Source: Clostridiales bacterium (GTDB lineage Bacteria; Bacillota; Clostridia; Oscillospirales; Acutalibacteraceae). From it: DNA of 64,000 bases. Below are positions 61,839 to 64,000 of this stretch, piece by piece; the stretch's first letter is position 1, and each line of letters opens with the position of its first letter. Both the position numbers and the translations under genes were made by a program. Under the pieces are notes generated by a model that was not told the DNA's origin, did no database searches, and saw only the letters and a program-made list of their open reading frames with translations. The stretch is taken from positions 45,762-109,761 of the forward strand of contig DULI01000012.1 in assembly GCA_012840445.1 (NCBI GenBank), given 5' to 3'.

Positions 61839-62228
61839 ATGTTTTTTAATTTAGAAACCGATTACGCTATCAGAATCGTCCACTGCATTGCCAAAAAGAA
61901 TGAGCGGATAGATGCCCGAACAATATCCGAAGAAACAGGAGTAACACTGCGTTTTTCACTAAAAATACTTAGAAAACTTGTAGAAGCCGGGATATTAAAA
62001 TCCTACAAAGGTGCTCAGGGGGGGTATGTGCTATCCCGACCGGCAAGCGAAATTTCGCTGCTTGATGTTATTGAAACCATGAGCGGTCAGCCAATTTTCA
62101 GCCGCTGTCAGACCGATGAGATTGAGTGCACCCATCCTGAAGGAATATGCTGTTTCAGGAATGTGTTCGACCAGCTTACAAAAATTATAGTAGATAAATT
62201 AGATAAGGTAACATTTGAAACTAAATAG
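61839..62228 (+). CDS. Rrf2 family transcriptional regulator
   Basis: 129 residues. A winged helix (NLETDYAIRIVHCIAKKNER, RTISEETGVTLRFSLKILRK, GAQGGYVLSRPASEISLLDV) and a C-terminal Cys group (SRCQTDEIECTHPEGICC) that could hold an iron-sulfur cluster as in IscR/NsrR. Members sense Fe-S status, nitric oxide or cysteine. It follows rpoD by 12 nt but no Fe-S assembly genes are nearby, so its targets are unknown. Confidence 0.9.
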   Translation: MFFNLETDYAIRIVHCIAKKNERIDARTISEETGVTLRFSLKILRKLVEAGILKSYKGAQGGYVLSRPASEISLLDVIETMSGQPIFSRCQTDEIECTHPEGICCFRNVFDQLTKIIVDKLDKVTFETK

Positions 62229-62253
62229 CTTGCGGGATATTCTTATCAATTGG

Positions 62254-62282
62254 AAAAGGTGGCATCTGGCCACCTTTTTTTC
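62254..62282 (+). terminator. intrinsic terminator after rrf2-type gene
   Basis: AAAAGGTGGC, loop, GGCCACC and seven T residues. Confidence 0.85.
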
Positions 62283-62329
62283 GAACGATTTTTAAGTAGT
62301 GAATATGTCAAAAACAAAATATACTTTAA

Positions 62330-62360
62330 ACTTTAAAATGGCAAATTCCCATTTTAAAGT
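62330..62360. repeat. 12-bp inverted repeat in intergenic DNA
   Basis: ACTTTAAAATGG (62330-62341) and CCATTTTAAAGT (62349-62360) around a 7-nt spacer, between two terminators. No role is obvious. Confidence 0.5.
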
Positions 62361-62396
62361 TTTCCTGCTTTAAACTGTTTAGAGCCTATTAAACAC

Positions 62397-62420
62397 AAAA
62401 ACCCCAATATTAATTGGGGT
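62397..62420 (-). terminator. intrinsic terminator after XRE regulator
   Basis: CCCCAAT/ATTGGGG stem with T-rich sequence on the minus strand, directly after the stop codon. Confidence 0.7.
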
Positions 62421-62421
62421 T

Positions 62422-62853
62422 TTAATCGTTTGATTTCTTTACATACTCTTCAAGGGTTTTTTGTATCTCAGACTTAATATTTTGCGGAAGGAGCCTATAT
62501 TTCAGCAATAAATCCTGTTCGTCGGGAGTCAGCTCGCTTGCAAGGAAAATTTTTTCGTATCTGTTGGCATAAGTCTCCGGAGGGGCGCTGTGCATCTTGT
62601 TGACATACTGTAAAGAATTTGACAGCCTTCTATTATAGGGTGAGGACCTGCCAATGAGCGTGTCCAAAGACACATTAAAGACGTTCGCAAGTTTATTTAG
62701 GACTTTCAGGGGCGGGTTGGTGGACCTTTCATAATAGGCATAGGTAGAACGCTTAACCTGAATGGCTTTGGCAATCTGCTCCTGAGTTAAACCCATTTGC
62801 CTTCTTAGTGCAATAAGTGTTTTGGCAAGCTCGCTTTTTTCTGTTCCTGCCAT
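62422..62853 (-). CDS. XRE-type helix-turn-helix regulator
   Basis: 143 residues. The Cro/C1-type domain occupies 8-64: LAKTLIALRRQMGLTQEQIA, IQVKRSTYAYYERSTNPPLK and LNKLANVFNVSLDTLIG. The C-terminal half (SELTPDEQDLLLKYRLLPQN, then EIQKTLEEYV) resembles the tail found in many clostridial chromosomal XRE regulators that sense nothing known. It stands alone and is divergent from tRNA-Thr. Confidence 0.88.
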   Translation of the reverse strand: MAGTEKSELAKTLIALRRQMGLTQEQIAKAIQVKRSTYAYYERSTNPPLKVLNKLANVFNVSLDTLIGRSSPYNRRLSNSLQYVNKMHSAPPETYANRYEKIFLASELTPDEQDLLLKYRLLPQNIKSEIQKTLEEYVKKSND

Positions 62854-62893
62854 AATAATCCCCCTAAGCGTAAAGAAAAATTAAATAAAAACA

Positions 62894-62922
62894 TTGACTT
62901 AAAGCACTTAAATTGTTATACT
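62894..62922 (+). promoter_or_regulatory. tRNA-Thr promoter
   Basis: TTGACT (62894-62899), 17-nt spacer, TATACT (62917-62922), 13 nt before the tRNA. Confidence 0.75.
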
Positions 62923-62935
62923 TTATGGGTCAGAT

Positions 62936-63011
62936 GCTGAAGTAGCTCAGCCGGTAGAGCAGCTGATTCGTAATCAGCAGGTCGTGGGTTCGAGTCCCAT
63001 CTTCAGCTCCA
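62936..63011 (+). tRNA. tRNA-Thr (anticodon CGT)
   Basis: 76 nt cloverleaf: acceptor GCTGAAG/CTTCAGC, anticodon stem CTGAT/ATCAG with loop TCGTA, T-loop GGTTCGAGTCC, encoded CCA. Confidence 0.95.
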
Positions 63012-63040
63012 GCACGTTGCATCATGCAACGTGTTTTTTT
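63012..63040 (+). terminator. intrinsic terminator after tRNA-Thr
   Basis: CACGTTGCAT/ATGCAACGTG stem and seven T residues. Confidence 0.88.
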
Positions 63041-63365
63041 AATATTATCGAAACAAAAGAAACCGAAGATATTATATTTTTCTTTATTATAACAAATATA
63101 TTTTGAAATTCAAAGTATTTTTACAAAAAAATTTACAAAATTTGTTTAATAGATTTATGAAAAAGCACTATTCAAGTCGAAAAAGAAAGAAAAATATTGA
63201 AAAAATATAAAAAACGGTTTATTATTTTAAAATGGTAAAATGATTACTATTTTTAGATTTTAACTATATTTGTTTTGTTGCTTGTTATTTTACCGTGACA
63301 GCGGGTTATTATTCACAAAATTGTGAATTAAAATCAAATAACTTCAAAATTATTAGAGGAGAAAA
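63041..63365 (+). promoter_or_regulatory. AT-rich MarR upstream region with perfect palindrome
   Basis: No gene is seen in these 325 bp. At 63311-63328 the palindrome ATTCACAA-AA-TTGTGAAT has perfect 8-bp arms, 38 nt before the MarR start, and is the likely operator. The rest is A/T-rich without a clear promoter. Confidence 0.6.
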
Positions 63366-63857
63366 ATGGTGTCACAGAAAAATATTGAGTTAAACGAACT
63401 GGCGGTTGAAATTTATAATTTAATACTAAAGCTTGAGACAAAATCCATTAATTTAATGACAAGCGGTGCGCTTACACTCAATGAAGTACACACATTGAAA
63501 TCCATCTATGAAAATCATAACAAGTCAATGAGTGAAATTGCAACTAAACTTGGTATTAAAATCAGTACGCTGACGGTAACTGTGGTAAGACTTGAGAAAA
63601 AGGGTTTTTTAATGCGCAGGCGCTCCGACAATGACAGGCGGACCGTTTTGATAGAGCTTACCGACAAAGGGCACATTGCTGTCAGGGCACATAATTATTT
63701 TCACGAAAAATTTGTGGATTGTGCGACAGAAGGCCTTGATGAAAAGAAAATTGACACTTTGCTGATAGTTTTAAAAAAAATTCTGAATTTCTTGAAAGAT
63801 AAAAACCGAATCAAAGAGTTTAAATTCCAGTGCATGGACTTTAAAAAACAAAAATAA
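63366..63857 (+). CDS. MarR family transcriptional regulator
   Basis: 163 residues with the MarR winged helix: LTLNEVHTLKSIYENHNKSM, SEIATKLGIKISTLTVTVVR and LEKKGFLMRRRSDNDRRTVL, where the last supplies the wing. It resembles FabT-like and other short clostridial MarR proteins; no fab genes follow here. AGAGGAG precedes the ATG. The upstream palindrome suggests autoregulation. Confidence 0.9.
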   Translation: MVSQKNIELNELAVEIYNLILKLETKSINLMTSGALTLNEVHTLKSIYENHNKSMSEIATKLGIKISTLTVTVVRLEKKGFLMRRRSDNDRRTVLIELTDKGHIAVRAHNYFHEKFVDCATEGLDEKKIDTLLIVLKKILNFLKDKNRIKEFKFQCMDFKKQK

Positions 63858-63880
63858 AAAAGCCTGCTTTTTATGATATG

Positions 63881-64000
63881 ATCCTCCTAAAGTAGACCAT
63901 GGAAATATCCAAAACTACTTTAGGAGGATTTTTTATGGGTAAATCACCGCATAGTGCCGAATGGAAGTTAAGGATTATAAATGAATATCTATCAGGGCGA
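63881..64000 (+). mobile_element. left end of an IS3-like insertion sequence (partial)
   Basis: A 15-bp perfect inverted repeat (63881-63895 with 63915-63929) precedes an ATG at 63935 that opens a transposase-like frame running off the window. The AGGAGG ribosome site of that frame lies inside the right arm. The outer IS end and target duplication cannot be set from one side. Confidence 0.65.
63935..64000 (+). CDS. IS3-family transposase OrfA-like, N-terminus (partial)
   Basis: The 22 visible residues (MGKSPHSAEWKLRIINEYLS and on) match the first helix of IS3/IS150-type OrfA helix-turn-helix proteins, which bind the element's ends. The gene continues beyond the window, so frameshift to OrfB and integrity are unknown. 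Confidence 0.65.
   Translation, partial: MGKSPHSAEWKLRIINEYLSGR

Overview
The window is low-GC Firmicutes DNA from an anaerobic, spore-forming member of the Clostridia. The support is SpoIIR, a sigma-A macromolecular operon (dgt-dnaG-rpoD), a type A RNase P RNA, a one-piece tmRNA, oxygen-sensitive enzymes (anaerobic sulfatase maturase), and plant-fibre features (cohesin domain, CBM-like domains, GH38 and GH4 glycosidases). No rRNA operon is present, so species cannot be named. Gene calls rest on motif and family recognition by eye; no database search was run.

Layout. 1-6.8 kb: end of a GH38 alpha-mannosidase, a formate/nitrite channel, GyrI-like and PPOX proteins, a small DMT transporter with a terminator in its leader, a YtrA-type ABC operon, DUF2200 and DUF4256. 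6.9-15.7 kb: a type III-A CRISPR locus on the minus strand (csm6, an array of 24 repeats, cas6, csm5-csm4-csm3-csm2). Its cas10/csm1 is reduced to the C-terminal end by a junction with a truncated phage terminase gene; no cas1 or cas2 is seen. 15.9-22.2 kb: a 2,085-residue surface protein with a C-type-lectin-like domain and many Ig-like repeats. 22.3-28.3 kb: tmRNA and smpB, a polysaccharide tyrosine kinase/phosphatase module, rnpB, tRNA-Ser and a cupin. 28.5-39.4 kb: MATE transporter, a GT4-PlsC fusion with a GT8 enzyme, DUF1538 with a tandem PII protein, an amidase, a sulfatase with its maturase, and a split chromate transporter.

39.5-44.8 kb is the most unusual region. A strong promoter and a c-di-GMP-I riboswitch with its own terminator precede a six-gene minus-strand operon. 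It encodes a TasA/camelysin-like matrix protein with a CBM2-like tail, a small exported protein, a second TasA-like protein, a SipW-type signal peptidase, an ABC-ATPase-like protein that has lost all its catalytic motifs, and an ABC-2-type permease fused to a signal-peptidase-like domain whose Ser and His are replaced by Thr and Glu. It reads as a c-di-GMP-controlled matrix-fibre secretion locus with an apparently catalytically dead ABC/peptidase module.

44.9-64 kb: superoxide dismutase; an aromatic amino acid attenuator (leader peptide with the run FYWLWYF) ahead of aroF-tyrA; an anchored cohesin protein; tRNA-Gly; GH4; the UPF0210/UPF0237 pair; a PHP phosphatase; Lrp plus aminotransferase; ispE, spoIIR, rpmE, a YigZ-family protein; dgt-dnaG-rpoD; Rrf2; an XRE regulator; tRNA-Thr; MarR; and the start of an IS3-like element whose ribosome binding site lies inside a 15-bp inverted repeat.
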